From the NCBI RefSeq assembly GCF_000968685.2, contig NZ_LAKD02000035.1:1-64000 (forward strand): a DNA stretch of 64,000 bases. The letters run 5' to 3'. Under the pieces are notes generated by a model. The model was given only the letters and a program-made list of their open reading frames with translations. It searched no databases and was not told the DNA's origin. How positions within the stretch are numbered: position 1 is the first letter of the stretch; every line of letters begins with the position of its first letter. Shown piece by piece: positions 42,514-50,407 of the stretch. This stretch comes from Streptomyces antioxidans (GTDB lineage Bacteria > Actinomycetota > Actinomycetes > Streptomycetales > Streptomycetaceae). Both the position numbers and the translations under genes were made by a program.

Positions 42514-43425
42514 ATGAGGATTCGTAAGACGGCCGCGGCGGCCACGGTGGTTCTCGCGCTGGCCGCGACGGCGACAGCCTGTGGCGGCGAGAAGGGCAAC
42601 GCCGGGGACAAGCCGAAGGGCGGAGAAGTCTTCACCGGCGACTACACGGTCGCGAAGGGCGTGAAGATCGACTCGCCGACCCTGAAGAGTGCGCAGCAGC
42701 GCGGCAAGATCGTCATCGGCGCCAAGGCCGACCAGCCCTTCCTCGGGTTCCAGGACACCGAGGGCAAGCGCTCCGGCTTCGACATCGAGATCGCCAAGAT
42801 GGTCGCCGCCGACCTCGGTTTCTCCGCGGACAAGATCACTTTCAAGACGGTGGACTCCAACGTCCGTGAGACCTCCATCTCCAAGGGCCAGGTCGACTAC
42901 TACGTCGGCACCTACACCATCAACGACGAGCGCAAGAAGCAGGTCGGCTTCGCGGGCCCGTACTACCAGGCCGGTGCTGACCTGCTGGTCCGCATGGAGG
43001 ACAAGGGCAAGATCACCGGCCCGGACAGCATCAAGGGCAAGAAGGTCTGCTCGATCGTTGGCTCCACCCCGCTCCAGGAGATCAAGAAGCCGAAGTACGG
43101 CGCCAAGACCACCGAGCTGAGCAAGTACTCGCTCTGCGTCAAGCAGCTGCTCGACGGCCAGGTCGACGCGGTCACCACCGACGACGCGATCCTCAAGGGC
43201 TACGCCGCCCAGCGCTCCAGCAAGCTCCACGTGGTCGGCAAGCCGTTCACCGAGGAGCCGTACGGCATCGGCATGAACAAGAACGACAAGGCGCTCCGCG
43301 ACGCGATCACCGACTCGCTCGAGAAGCACATCAAGAACGGCGACTACAAGAAGGCGTACGAAGGCACGCTCGGCAAGTCCGGCTCCTCCTACGTCGCGCC
43401 GAAGACCCCCCTGCCCCGCTACTGA
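42514..43425 (+). CDS. gluB: Glutamate-binding lipoprotein of the ABC transporter
   Basis: A 303-residue periplasmic-type (SBP_bac_3) lipoprotein. Signal MRIRKTAAAATVVLALAATATACGG with Cys as the lipidation site. Binding-domain hallmarks: KADQPFLGFQDTEGKRSGFDIEIAKMVA, ISKGQVDYYVGTYTINDERKKQVGFAGPYY, and GKKVCSIVGSTP. A start nine bases upstream (ATG 42505) is in frame and equally possible. It captures glutamate outside the membrane for GluCD. Confidence 0.94.
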   Translation: MRIRKTAAAATVVLALAATATACGGEKGNAGDKPKGGEVFTGDYTVAKGVKIDSPTLKSAQQRGKIVIGAKADQPFLGFQDTEGKRSGFDIEIAKMVAADLGFSADKITFKTVDSNVRETSISKGQVDYYVGTYTINDERKKQVGFAGPYYQAGADLLVRMEDKGKITGPDSIKGKKVCSIVGSTPLQEIKKPKYGAKTTELSKYSLCVKQLLDGQVDAVTTDDAILKGYAAQRSSKLHVVGKPFTEEPYGIGMNKNDKALRDAITDSLEKHIKNGDYKKAYEGTLGKSGSSYVAPKTPLPRY

Positions 43426-43506
43426 GCAGGGCCGCCAGTCCGCCTGTTCGCCTCGAAGCCGGTGCGCTCCGCACGCCGCTGACCTGACCGCTACCGCGGA
43501 GAATCG

Positions 43507-44154
43507 ATGAACGTACTCCTCGATCATTTGCCCCAGTTCCGGGAGGGGTTCCTGGGAACCCTCTCCATCACGGCGGCCAGCGCGGCGCTGGCCCTCGTGC
43601 TGGGCGTCGTCATAGCCGGCTTCCGGGTGTCGCCCATACCGCCGCTGCGGGCATTCGGGACGGCCTGGGTCACCCTGCTGCGCAACACCCCGCTGACCCT
43701 GCTGTTCCTGATCGCGTTCTTCGTGGTCCCGCAGATCTTCTTCCCGGGGACGAGCCCCTTCGTCCTCGCCATGGGCGCGCTGGGCTGCTATACGTCGTCC
43801 TTCGTCTGCGAGGCCGTGCGGTCCGGTATCAACACCGTGCCGCTCGGCCAGGCGGAGGCGGCCCGCAGCCTGGGGATGACCTTCATCCAGACACTCCGGC
43901 TGATAGTCCTCCCCCAGGCCACCCGGTCCGTGATTCCCCCCATGAGCAGCATCTTCATCGCGCTCACCAAGAACTCGGCTATCGCCGGGGCGTTCAGCAA
44001 CACCGAACTGTTCAATGTCTCGAAGCTGCTGAGTGACAAGGGCTTCGCGATCGGCTGGATCTTCCTGTGGATCGCGCTGTGCTACCTGGTCATCACCTTC
44101 GCCATCAGCGGTCTCTTCCGGCTGCTGGAGAATCGCCTGGAGGTCGCCCGATGA
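43507..44154 (+). CDS. gluC: Glutamate ABC transporter permease GluC
   Basis: A 215-residue His/Glu/Gln/Arg/opine-type permease with about five membrane segments. The ATPase-contact (EAA) loop is EAARSLGMTFIQTLRLIVLPQA. Its stop overlaps the gluD start (ATGA at 44151-44154), implying translational coupling. Confidence 0.94.
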   Translation: MNVLLDHLPQFREGFLGTLSITAASAALALVLGVVIAGFRVSPIPPLRAFGTAWVTLLRNTPLTLLFLIAFFVVPQIFFPGTSPFVLAMGALGCYTSSFVCEAVRSGINTVPLGQAEAARSLGMTFIQTLRLIVLPQATRSVIPPMSSIFIALTKNSAIAGAFSNTELFNVSKLLSDKGFAIGWIFLWIALCYLVITFAISGLFRLLENRLEVAR

Positions 44155-45092
44155 GTTCGAGCGTCCTGTACGACGCGCCCGGCCCCAAGGCCCGCGTCCG
44201 GAACCGCGTCTTCACCGTCGTCGGCGGACTGGCCGTCCTCGCGCTGATCGCCTTCGCCGTGCTGCGGCTGAACGCCAAGGGCCAGTTCGCACCCGAGATG
44301 TGGGACATCTTCAACTACGCCGGGGTGCGGACCAGCATCCGCGACGGTGTGCTCACCACCCTGAAGGTGTTCGCGGTCGCGGCGGTCCTCTCACTGGTCC
44401 TCGGCGTCCTGCTCGCCGTCGGCCGGCTCTCGGACCACAAGGCCGTCCGCTGGTTCGCGACCGGCTTCATCGAGCTGTTCCGGGCCGTCCCGCTGCTGAT
44501 CACCATCTACGTGCTGTGGGTGCTCTTCCTGACCTACCGCTCGGACCTGGGCCTCAGCGGTGACAACACCGGTTTCTGGGCCCTGGTCATCGGACTGACC
44601 GTCTACAACGGCTCGGTCCAGGCCGAGGTGTTGCGGGCGGGCATCAACTCGGTGCCCAGGGGCCAGCATGAGGCCGCCTACGCCCTGGGCATGCGCAAGA
44701 CCCAGGTCATGATGACCGTCCTGGTACCGCAGGCAGTAAGGGCGATGCTGCCGACCATCATCAGCCAGCTGGTAGTGACGCTGAAGGACACCTCCCTCGG
44801 TTATGTCATCACCTACCAGGAGCTGCTGTTCCAGCTTCAGCAGCTGGCCGGCAACACCGTCGTCAACGACGACAACCCCTACGTTCCCGTGATCATCGTC
44901 GGCGGCGCCATCTACATCGCGATGTGTCTGGCCCTCTCCGCCCTCGCTTCCTGGATCGAGCGGCGCGGCCGGCGCGCCAAGACCGGCATCCGGGTCGCGG
45001 GCGCCGAACAGCCGCTCGCGGCCGGCGACGCGCTCGACGTCGTCGACCAGTCGGCGACCCCGGCGGACGCGTCCGCCGGAAAGACGAACTGA
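44151..45092 (+). CDS. gluD: Glutamate ABC transporter permease GluD
   Basis: A 313-residue permease with an N-terminal cytoplasmic part, membrane segments starting VFTVVGGLAVLALIAFAVL, and the EAA loop EAAYALGMRKTQVMMTVLVPQAV. The C-terminal tail of about 35 residues is hydrophilic. Starts inside the gluC stop. Partner of GluC in the membrane; a terminator follows. Confidence 0.94.
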   Translation: MSSSVLYDAPGPKARVRNRVFTVVGGLAVLALIAFAVLRLNAKGQFAPEMWDIFNYAGVRTSIRDGVLTTLKVFAVAAVLSLVLGVLLAVGRLSDHKAVRWFATGFIELFRAVPLLITIYVLWVLFLTYRSDLGLSGDNTGFWALVIGLTVYNGSVQAEVLRAGINSVPRGQHEAAYALGMRKTQVMMTVLVPQAVRAMLPTIISQLVVTLKDTSLGYVITYQELLFQLQQLAGNTVVNDDNPYVPVIIVGGAIYIAMCLALSALASWIERRGRRAKTGIRVAGAEQPLAAGDALDVVDQSATPADASAGKTN

Positions 45093-45134
45093 GGGACCGT
45101 CCGGGGTACCGGGCGGGCAAGCGAGACCCCTACC

Positions 45135-45162
45135 AGGGCGGTGGCGCACGCGCCACCGCCCT
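45135..45162. terminator. Terminator after gluD
   Basis: A perfect 12-bp stem AGGGCGGTGGCG / CGCCACCGCCCT with a CACG loop, followed by TCGTCGCTT. Confidence 0.85.
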
Positions 45163-45238
45163 TCGTCGCTTGACGCGGGCAGCGGCAGTGGGTTGCATGC
45201 TTTCTGTGATCGCTCACCGGGTTTCAACTGCCAATTTC

Positions 45239-45253
45239 CGTACGTCACGTACG
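45239..45253. promoter_or_regulatory. Perfect 15-base odd palindrome upstream of the monooxygenase gene
   Basis: CGTACGT-C-ACGTACG, ending 26 bases before the GTG at 45280. A plausible operator; no adjacent regulator gene is present. Confidence 0.4.
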
Positions 45254-45279
45254 ACCCGCAGGGCCACAGGAACCGCACC

Positions 45280-47019
45280 GTGGACCCGGTGATCGTCGCC
45301 GGGGCGGGCCCGGTCGGCCTCACCCTGACCCTCGCCCTCGCGCGCCTCGAGGTGCCCGTCATCCTGCTGGACGAGTCCACCGAGGCCGAGGAGAGCCGCC
45401 TGGCCCGCACCGTCGTGCTGCGCCCGGACGCCGCCGCCCTGCTGGAACGGCTGGGCTGCCGGGTCACCGCCCGCACCCGGCCGTGGACCGGATGGCGGAC
45501 GATGCGGCGGCGGCAGCTGGTGCGGCAGGTGCCCCTCACCCCCGGCGGCCTCTTCGGCGGTTCGCCACCGCCCGGGCGCGGCACCGGCGGCTGGGACGGC
45601 GGCCTTACGGAGGCCATGGACGCTCCCGGAGGCGACGCGCGCGCCCCGGAGGACGAGTCGGCACCGGTGTCGGCGCCCTCACCCCTGCATCTGCCCCAGC
45701 ACGAGCTCACCCGGGCGCTGCGGGGCTCGCTGGCCGCCATGGGCGACGAGGACATCGTCCGGATCGTCTCCGGCACCCGGATCGACGACCTGGAACAGGA
45801 CGACCACGGGGTCGGGGTGCGCACCCGGGGCACCCAGGCCACCTGGTGGCGGGGCAGCTATCTGGTGGGTTGCGACGGGCCGCGGTCCACCGTCCGCAAG
45901 CTCCTGGGCGTGCGCTTCCCTGGCCGTACGGCGGTGGAGCGGCACGCCGTCGCGGCGCTGCGCACCGAACTCCCCTGGCCCGGCGAGGCCCTGCTGCACC
46001 GCTCCCCGCCCTGGCGCAGCATCGACGCCGAGGTCACCGCCCGGCCGCTGCCGCACGGCCTGTGGCGGATCGACTGGCTGCTGCCGCCCGGCCGCGATCT
46101 CGTCACCCCCGACGCCCTGATGGTGCGGGTGCGCGACACCCTCGCGGGGTGGTGCGGCGGATCCGAGACCCCCTACGAGCTCCTGGACACCGGCGTGCAC
46201 ACCGTGCACCACCGGCTCGCGCTGCGCTGGCGCGTCGGGCGCGCCTTCCTGGCCGGGGACGCCGCCCATCTGCTGGGCGCGCTCGGCACCCAGGGGCTCG
46301 AAGAAGGGCTGCGGGACGTCGACAACCTGGCCTGGAAGCTGTCCCTCGCCTGGCACCACGGGGCCTCGGACGCCCTGCTCGACAGCTATCAGGCGGAGCG
46401 GCGCGGAGCCGTCGGGGCCCGGCTGCGCGCGGCGGACCAGGCGCTGCCGCTGGTGCGGGCGGCTGGCGGCTGGCACGCGGTACGGCGCACGGTGCGGCCC
46501 GGCGGGTCGCGCGGCCACGACGCGCTGCTCACCGAGGGGCACCTCGGGCGGGGCCCGCTGGGCGCGCCGCCGGTCTACGACCGTTCGCCGCTGGCCCCGG
46601 CCGCGCCGCCGGACGGCTCGGTCACGGTGGGCACCGCGCTCGGGGCGCCGGTGGCCGACGTGCCGGTGACCGCTCCGGACGGTTCCGTCGTACGGCTGCG
46701 CGAGCGGCTGGGGCGTGAGCTGCTGGTGGTGCTGGTGGCCCCCGGCACCGGGGTGTGGGACCGCCGCCACTGGATGCGCGCCGGGCTGATGCCGCGGCTG
46801 GCGGCGGCCGTCGCGGCGCTGCCCCTGCGCACCGAGCTGCTGGTCACCGAGGCGTACCCGGGCGCCCCGGCACACACCGTGCTGCTGGTGCGGCCGGACG
46901 GCCATCTCGCCGCGGCGCTGTCGGGGGTGCGGCCGAGCGCGCTGTACGCGTGCGCGGACGCGGCCCGGGGCGGGAACGCGGCCAGGGGCGCCCCGGCGGA
47001 GGCGAGCGCGCGGCGGTAG
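45280..47019 (+). CDS. FAD-dependent aromatic monooxygenase-like protein
   Basis: A 579-residue flavoprotein. The dinucleotide-binding motif VIVAGAGPVGLTLTLALARL is at the N-terminus, the DG motif is YLVGCDGPRSTVRKLLGV, and the second FAD motif is GRAFLAGDAAHLLGALGTQGLEEGLRDVDNLAWKL (quoted here as AFLAGDAAH and EEGLRDVDNLAWKL). The C-terminal third resembles the thioredoxin-like domain of the phenol-hydroxylase group. A 60-residue Gly/Pro-rich insert follows about residue 95. Such enzymes hydroxylate aromatic rings; the substrate is unknown. GTG 45280 with AGGAA upstream; the frame is open further upstream through the palindrome. Confidence 0.85.
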   Translation: MDPVIVAGAGPVGLTLTLALARLEVPVILLDESTEAEESRLARTVVLRPDAAALLERLGCRVTARTRPWTGWRTMRRRQLVRQVPLTPGGLFGGSPPPGRGTGGWDGGLTEAMDAPGGDARAPEDESAPVSAPSPLHLPQHELTRALRGSLAAMGDEDIVRIVSGTRIDDLEQDDHGVGVRTRGTQATWWRGSYLVGCDGPRSTVRKLLGVRFPGRTAVERHAVAALRTELPWPGEALLHRSPPWRSIDAEVTARPLPHGLWRIDWLLPPGRDLVTPDALMVRVRDTLAGWCGGSETPYELLDTGVHTVHHRLALRWRVGRAFLAGDAAHLLGALGTQGLEEGLRDVDNLAWKLSLAWHHGASDALLDSYQAERRGAVGARLRAADQALPLVRAAGGWHAVRRTVRPGGSRGHDALLTEGHLGRGPLGAPPVYDRSPLAPAAPPDGSVTVGTALGAPVADVPVTAPDGSVVRLRERLGRELLVVLVAPGTGVWDRRHWMRAGLMPRLAAAVAALPLRTELLVTEAYPGAPAHTVLLVRPDGHLAAALSGVRPSALYACADAARGGNAARGAPAEASARR

Positions 47020-47280
47020 GAGCGGGAAGCGCGGGCTCAGGGGGCCAGCGGGGCCGCGCGAGCTAGCAGGGCGCGTGGGAAACGTCGCGGGCCCAGCGGG
47101 GCGGGCCGGGACCCCGCTCGGGCGCCTGGTGCGCCTCCGGGCGCGCGCGGTCGTTGACCGGGTGCGGGAGGTGGTTCGCGAGCGCGGGCGGTCCTCTCCG
47201 GCGTGCGTGGTCGGGGTGCGCTTCCGGAGCCGAGCCGGTGAGGTTGACCTTCCTTTCCGGCACATGATTCACTTCGCAGC

Positions 47281-47370
47281 GTGACTGACACCTGCTTGCC
47301 TCGCTTCTGGCGGAGGGTCCATCTGGACCTGGTCCGCTACGCGGGCTGTGTCTGTCGTCCGTCCTGCTGA
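47281..47370 (+). CDS. Cys-rich leader peptide (candidate cysteine attenuator)
   Basis: A 29-codon frame, GTG to TGA, ending 62 bases before the cysteine dioxygenase start. It contains RRVHLDLVRYAG, the motif seen in short Streptomyces leader peptides upstream of sulphur genes, and ends CVCRPSC; four of 29 codons are Cys (TGC, TGT, TGT, TGC), three of them among the last seven. There is no strong ribosome binding site, but a TTGACC hexamer at 47244-47249 would place transcription start close to the GTG, allowing leaderless translation. Ribosome stalling at the Cys codons could regulate the downstream genes (inference; no alternative hairpins were worked out). Confidence 0.6.
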   Translation: MTDTCLPRFWRRVHLDLVRYAGCVCRPSC

Positions 47371-47432
47371 TCCACCTCATTTCCCGCGTGGCACGGCCGC
47401 GCTCCTTTCGTGATCATTCAGGACGGTTCTCT

Positions 47433-48008
47433 GTGCCCGACGTACGCACTTCCCCCTCCAGTCCCGCGCGCTCCTCCGCAGACATCATCACGGCTCCCGG
47501 AGCCGGTCCCGCTGCCCCGCCCAGCGCCGCGGAACTGCTCGACTTCGCCCGCCGGGCCGCCGCCGACACCGAGCTCGTCGCCTCGCTGCCGCTCGATCCG
47601 GAGGGCCGCACCTGGCTGCGCCTCGACGGGCCGGGCGGCAGCGAGGCCTGGCTGATCGGCTGGCCTCCGGGCACCGGCACCGGCTGGCACGACCACGGCG
47701 GCTCCCATGGCGCCTTCGTCTCGGCCTCGGGCGAGCTCAATGAGCAGTCACTCGCCGCGCGTCTGCCCACCGAGGGCTGGAAGACCCTGGAGCTGGCCGA
47801 CGGTGTGGACCGCGAGCGGCGGCTGGCCGCCGGGCAGGGCCGGGCCTTCGGGGCACATCATGTGCATGAGGTGATCAACCCCTCCGACACCGAGCATGCG
47901 GTGTCGGTGCACGCCTACTATCCGCCGCTGCCGCTGATGCGTCGCTACAGCCGCACCGGTCAGACACTACGGCTGGAGCAGGTCGAGCGGCCCGAGGAGT
48001 GGGGATAA
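47433..48008 (+). CDS. Cysteine dioxygenase family protein
   Basis: A 191-residue cupin. The iron ligands are in WHDHGGSHGAF and the later HHVHEVIN; AVSVHAYYPPL and RRYSRTGQ complete the family pattern. It oxidises L-cysteine to cysteine sulfinate (or a related thiol). GTG 47433 with AGGACGG upstream. It is followed after four bases by a rhodanese gene and preceded by the Cys-rich leader peptide, which together point to sulphur metabolism. Confidence 0.9.
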   Translation: MPDVRTSPSSPARSSADIITAPGAGPAAPPSAAELLDFARRAAADTELVASLPLDPEGRTWLRLDGPGGSEAWLIGWPPGTGTGWHDHGGSHGAFVSASGELNEQSLAARLPTEGWKTLELADGVDRERRLAAGQGRAFGAHHVHEVINPSDTEHAVSVHAYYPPLPLMRRYSRTGQTLRLEQVERPEEWG

Positions 48009-48012
48009 CGCC

Positions 48013-48408
48013 ATGGGCACGACCAACACGACCAAGCGGAGTGTGGACGAGCTGCTGGCCGAGGCCCGCGAAGAGCTCGTTCGGGTGGAGCCGCTGGAGG
48101 CCGCTGCCGCGCAGGCCGAGGGCGCGTTGCTGGTGGACATCCGGTACGCGGCGCTGCGGGAGCGTGACGGCACCATCCCGGGGGCGCTGATCGTCGAGCG
48201 GAACGAGCTGGAGTGGCGGCTGGACCCGCAGTGCGACCACCGGCTGCCCGAGGCCACCGACCACGATCTGCGGGTCGTGGTGGTGTGCAACGAGGGCTAT
48301 GCGTCCAGCTTCGCCGCGGTCTCGCTGCGCCAGCTGGGGCTGACGCGGGCGACCGATCTGACCGGCGGCTTCCAGGCGTGGCGCGCGGCGGGCCTCCCAG
48401 TGAGGTGA
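48013..48408 (+). CDS. Rhodanese-like sulfurtransferase
   Basis: A 131-residue single-domain rhodanese. LLVDIRYAALRERDGTIPGA, then the active-site loop CNEGYASSFA with the catalytic Cys, and LTGGFQAWRAAGLPV at the end. The start is 4 bases after the cysteine dioxygenase stop, so the two are co-translated. Probably handles persulfide sulphur from cysteine breakdown. Confidence 0.92.
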   Translation: MGTTNTTKRSVDELLAEAREELVRVEPLEAAAAQAEGALLVDIRYAALRERDGTIPGALIVERNELEWRLDPQCDHRLPEATDHDLRVVVVCNEGYASSFAAVSLRQLGLTRATDLTGGFQAWRAAGLPVR

Positions 48409-48435
48409 GGGACCGCCCCCGCCTCCACAGCCTCT

Positions 48436-48480
48436 AGACGGAGCCGCTGCCCCTCTCTCGAGACGGAGCCCCTGACCCTC
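48436..48480. repeat. Imperfect 20-bp direct repeat between rhodanese and recX
   Basis: AGACGGAGCCGCTGCCCCTC and AGACGGAGCCCCTGACCCTC (18 of 20 identical) are five bases apart in the convergent intergenic region. Confidence 0.6.
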
Positions 48481-48517
48481 GTAAGGTCGCTGGGCCCCTC
48501 AGGAGCCACTAGGGCCC

Positions 48518-49129
48518 TCAGAGGTCCGGAAGGTGACGCTCCAGCAGTTCCGGATCCTCCCCCTCCTCCTCCAGCGCGCGCCGCACCACCCGCAGTGCCA
48601 GCCCCTCGGCGTAGCCCTTGCGGGCCAGCATCCCGGCGAGACGGCGCATCCGCTTCTCCCGGTCCAGGCCACGGGTGGCCCTCAGCTTGCGGTCGACCAG
48701 CTCGCGCGCGGTCTGCTCCTCCTGGTCGGCGTCGAGCTGTCCCACGGCGTCGTCGATCAGGGTGGATGCCACGCCCTTGGTGCGCAGCTCACGGGCGAGC
48801 GCCCGCCGGGCGAGCCCCCGGCTATGGTGGCGGGACTCCACCCACGCCTCCGCGAACGCCGCGTCGTCGATCAATCCGACGTCCTCGAACCGGGACAGCA
48901 CCTCCTGTGCCGCGTCATCGGGGATGCCGCGGGCGCGCAGCGCGTCCACGAGCTGCTTACGGGTGCGCGGAGTCCCGGTGAGCAGGCGCAGACAGATCGC
49001 CCGCGCCTGCTCCTCCGGGCCCGGCGGCGGCCCCTGCTCGGCCCTCGACGAGGAGGGGGCGCCGCTGTCCGGACGGTCCGGGCTCTCGGGACGGCCTGGG
49101 CCGTCCGGCCATTCGGTCCGCCGCGTCAT
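48518..49129 (-). CDS. recX: Regulatory protein RecX
   Basis: A 203-residue RecA modulator. Tandem three-helix RecX repeats: ARAICLRLLTGTPRTRKQLVDAL, FEDVGLIDDAAFAEAWVESRHHSRGLARRAL, and RLAGMLARKGYAEGLALRVVRRAL. An N-terminal ~40-residue disordered extension is typical of Streptomyces. It starts 3 bases after the recA stop, so it shares the recA transcript and SOS control. Confidence 0.95.
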   Translation of the reverse strand: MTRRTEWPDGPGRPESPDRPDSGAPSSSRAEQGPPPGPEEQARAICLRLLTGTPRTRKQLVDALRARGIPDDAAQEVLSRFEDVGLIDDAAFAEAWVESRHHSRGLARRALARELRTKGVASTLIDDAVGQLDADQEEQTARELVDRKLRATRGLDREKRMRRLAGMLARKGYAEGLALRVVRRALEEEGEDPELLERHLPDL

Positions 49130-49132
49130 GGA

Positions 49133-50272
49133 TCAGCTCTTGGCCGCGGCGGTCTTGGCCGCCTTCGCCCCGGACTTGGCCGCCGGGGCGGCCACGGCCT
49201 TCGCCGGCGCGGCGGCGGCCACGCCCGCACCACCCGCCGCGTCCGTGGCGGGCTCCGCGGTGGCCGGGTCCTGGGGCTTCACCCCGATGCCGAGCTTTTC
49301 CTTGATCTTCTTCTCGATCTCATTGGCGAGATCGGGGTTGTCCTTCAGGAAGTTGCGGGCGTTCTCCTTGCCCTGGCCGAGCTGGTCGCCCTCGTAGGTG
49401 TACCAGGCCCCGGACTTGCGGACGAAGCCGTGCTCCACGCCCATGTCGATCAGGCCGCCCTCGCGGCTGATGCCCTGCCCGTAGAGGATGTCGAACTCGG
49501 CCTGCTTGAAGGGCGGCGCGACCTTGTTCTTGACGACCTTGCAGCGGGTGCGGTTACCGACCGCGTCGGTGCCGTCCTTAAGGGTCTCGATGCGACGGAT
49601 GTCGATGCGGACCGAGGCATAGAACTTCAGCGCCCGGCCACCGGTCGTGGTCTCCGGGGAGCCGAACATGACGCCGATCTTCTCGCGCAGCTGGTTGATG
49701 AAGATCGCGGTGGTCTTGGACTGGTTCAGCGCGCTGGTGATCTTGCGGAGCGCCTGGCTCATCAGCCGGGCCTGGAGACCGACGTGGGAGTCGCCCATCT
49801 CACCCTCGATCTCCGCGCGCGGCACCAGGGCGGCGACGGAGTCGATGACGATGAGGTCGAGGGCGCCGGAGCGGACCAGCATGTCCACGATCTCGAGCGC
49901 CTGCTCGCCGTTGTCCGGCTGGGACAGGATCAGCGAGTCAGTGTCCACGCCGAGCTTCTGCGCGTAGTCCGGGTCGAGGGCGTGCTCCGCGTCCACGAAG
50001 GCGACCGTGCCACCCGTCCGCTGGGCGTTTGCCACCGCGTGCAGGGTGAGGGTCGTCTTACCCGAGGACTCCGGGCCGTAGACCTCGACCACCCGGCCGC
50101 GCGGCAGACCGCCGACGCCGAGGGCGACGTCGAGGGCGGTCGATCCGGTGGGGATGACCTCGATGGGGTCGTTCGGCCGGTCGCCCATGCGCATCACGGC
50201 GCCCTTGCCGAATTGCCGTTCAATCTGTGCGAGCGCGGCGTCGAGCGCCTTCTCGCGGTCGGTTCCTGCCAT
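49133..50272 (-). CDS. recA: Recombinase RecA
   Basis: A 379-residue recombinase. Walker A GPESSGKT (66-73), DAEHALDPDYAQKLGVD, the Walker B region LDLIVIDSVAALVPRAEIEGEMGD and the ATP-switch SKTTAIFINQLREKIGVMFG are canonical. The C-terminus has the Ala/Lys-rich tail of Streptomyces RecA (KAVAAPAAKSGAKAAKTAAA). ATG 50272 gives MAGTDREKALDAALAQIERQ; the open frame runs further upstream through the promoter. Upstream lie a LexA box and a DnaA box. Confidence 0.98.
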   Translation of the reverse strand: MAGTDREKALDAALAQIERQFGKGAVMRMGDRPNDPIEVIPTGSTALDVALGVGGLPRGRVVEVYGPESSGKTTLTLHAVANAQRTGGTVAFVDAEHALDPDYAQKLGVDTDSLILSQPDNGEQALEIVDMLVRSGALDLIVIDSVAALVPRAEIEGEMGDSHVGLQARLMSQALRKITSALNQSKTTAIFINQLREKIGVMFGSPETTTGGRALKFYASVRIDIRRIETLKDGTDAVGNRTRCKVVKNKVAPPFKQAEFDILYGQGISREGGLIDMGVEHGFVRKSGAWYTYEGDQLGQGKENARNFLKDNPDLANEIEKKIKEKLGIGVKPQDPATAEPATDAAGGAGVAAAAPAKAVAAPAAKSGAKAAKTAAAKS

Positions 50273-50359
50273 GGGTCCCACCCGGTTTGCTTGAGTCGAT
50301 CGCTTCACGTCCAAGACGCTAGCGCCTGCCACTGACAAGCGGCCCTGTCGTCCTCGGCC

Positions 50360-50368
50360 TGTGGATAA
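50360..50368 (-). promoter_or_regulatory. Consensus DnaA box in the recA leader/promoter
   Basis: TGTGGATAA on the plus strand (TTATCCACA on the minus, coding strand), 17 bases from the LexA box and 88 bases upstream of the recA start. Confidence 0.5.
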
Positions 50369-50385
50369 CTGCCGGACCTCCATCA

Positions 50386-50397
50386 GAATGGATGTTC
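50386..50397 (-). promoter_or_regulatory. LexA (SOS) box upstream of recA
   Basis: GAACATCCATTC on the recA strand, matching GAAC-N4-GTTC with one mismatch and identical in form to known actinobacterial recA SOS boxes. It lies about 115 bases upstream of the start. Confidence 0.85.
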
Positions 50398-50407
50398 GAT
50401 TTTTGTG

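Noticed and set aside
47075..47284. A 69-residue plus-strand frame before the cysteine leader peptide
   Set aside because: It has no clear ribosome binding site or recognisable sequence and overlaps the presumed promoter of the leader.
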